From the NCBI GenBank assembly GCA_028803175.1, contig JARBCG010000013.1:1-5755 (forward strand): DNA of 5,755 bases, in the 5' to 3' direction. The notes under the pieces were generated by a model. The model ran no database searches. It saw nothing but the letters and a program-made list of their open reading frames with translations, and was not told the DNA's origin. Positions 5,699 to 5,755 of the stretch are shown in pieces. Positions within the stretch are counted from its first letter, which is position 1. Every line of letters starts with the position of its first letter. The translations under genes and the position numbers were made by a program. The stretch comes from Wolbachia sp. GTDB taxonomy: Bacteria > Pseudomonadota > Alphaproteobacteria > Rickettsiales > Anaplasmataceae.

Positions 5699-5755
5699 TC
5701 ATTCAGAATTAAGTGGTATATGTTGTATATTTTCTACGTGAAGATGAACAAAATC
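5699..5755 (-). CDS. Possible C-terminal end of a gene entering from the right edge
   Basis: On the minus strand, 18 open codons from the edge (DFVHLHVENIQHIPLNSE) end at TGA 5699-5701. They read plausibly as a protein tail, but the stretch is too short to separate from chance. A plus-strand frame from ATG 5720 is also open to the edge. Confidence 0.22.
   Translation of the reverse strand, partial: DFVHLHVENIQHIPLNSE

Noticed and set aside
5660..5755. Plus-strand gene starting at ATG 5720
   Set aside because: Only twelve codons lie before the edge, no Shine-Dalgarno sequence is present, and a minus-strand frame is equally open.

Overview
The window is AT-rich. Its genes point to an obligate intracellular alphaproteobacterium of the order Rickettsiales, most likely Wolbachia or a close relative. 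The reasons are the compact rpmF-plsX-fabH order, an IS982-type transposase remnant, heavy pseudogene decay, several TTG/GTG starts, and small lineage-type proteins with no recognisable family. This assignment rests on gene content and protein style, not on a database search.

Layout. Positions 1-180 hold the tail of a decayed IS982-family transposase running in from the left edge. It abuts a broken DNA-repair gene at 181-631, a 3-methyladenine DNA glycosylase (AAG/MPG family). The middle of this pseudogene, about 373-526, reads on the minus strand while both flanks read on the plus strand, so it carries an internal 154-bp inversion as well as frameshifts and stops. From 724 to 2980 three intact plus-strand genes form a tight operon: ribosomal protein L32 (rpmF), acyl-ACP:phosphate acyltransferase (plsX) and beta-ketoacyl-ACP synthase III (fabH). 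The last two overlap by 8 bases.

From 2993 to 5071 three minus-strand genes converge on fabH. In transcription order they are a YihY/BrkB-type inner-membrane protein, a short-chain dehydrogenase resembling the YciK group, and a 123-residue helical protein of unknown function that appears to have its own promoter. The right end (5072-5755) contains an AT-rich spacer with a perfect 9-bp inverted repeat. Beyond it is a minus-strand membrane-protein reading frame, split by one in-frame TAA and probably decaying, and possibly the last codons of another minus-strand gene at the edge.

Function. RpmF-PlsX-FabH couples translation capacity to the start of lipid synthesis: FabH makes the first acyl-ACP, and PlsX turns long-chain acyl-ACP into acyl-phosphate for phospholipid assembly. 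The minus-strand genes have no demonstrated connection to this pathway. I see no evidence for CRISPR, tRNA, rRNA or a new multi-gene defence system. The most unusual structures are the inverted segment in the glycosylase pseudogene and the split membrane ORF at the right end.
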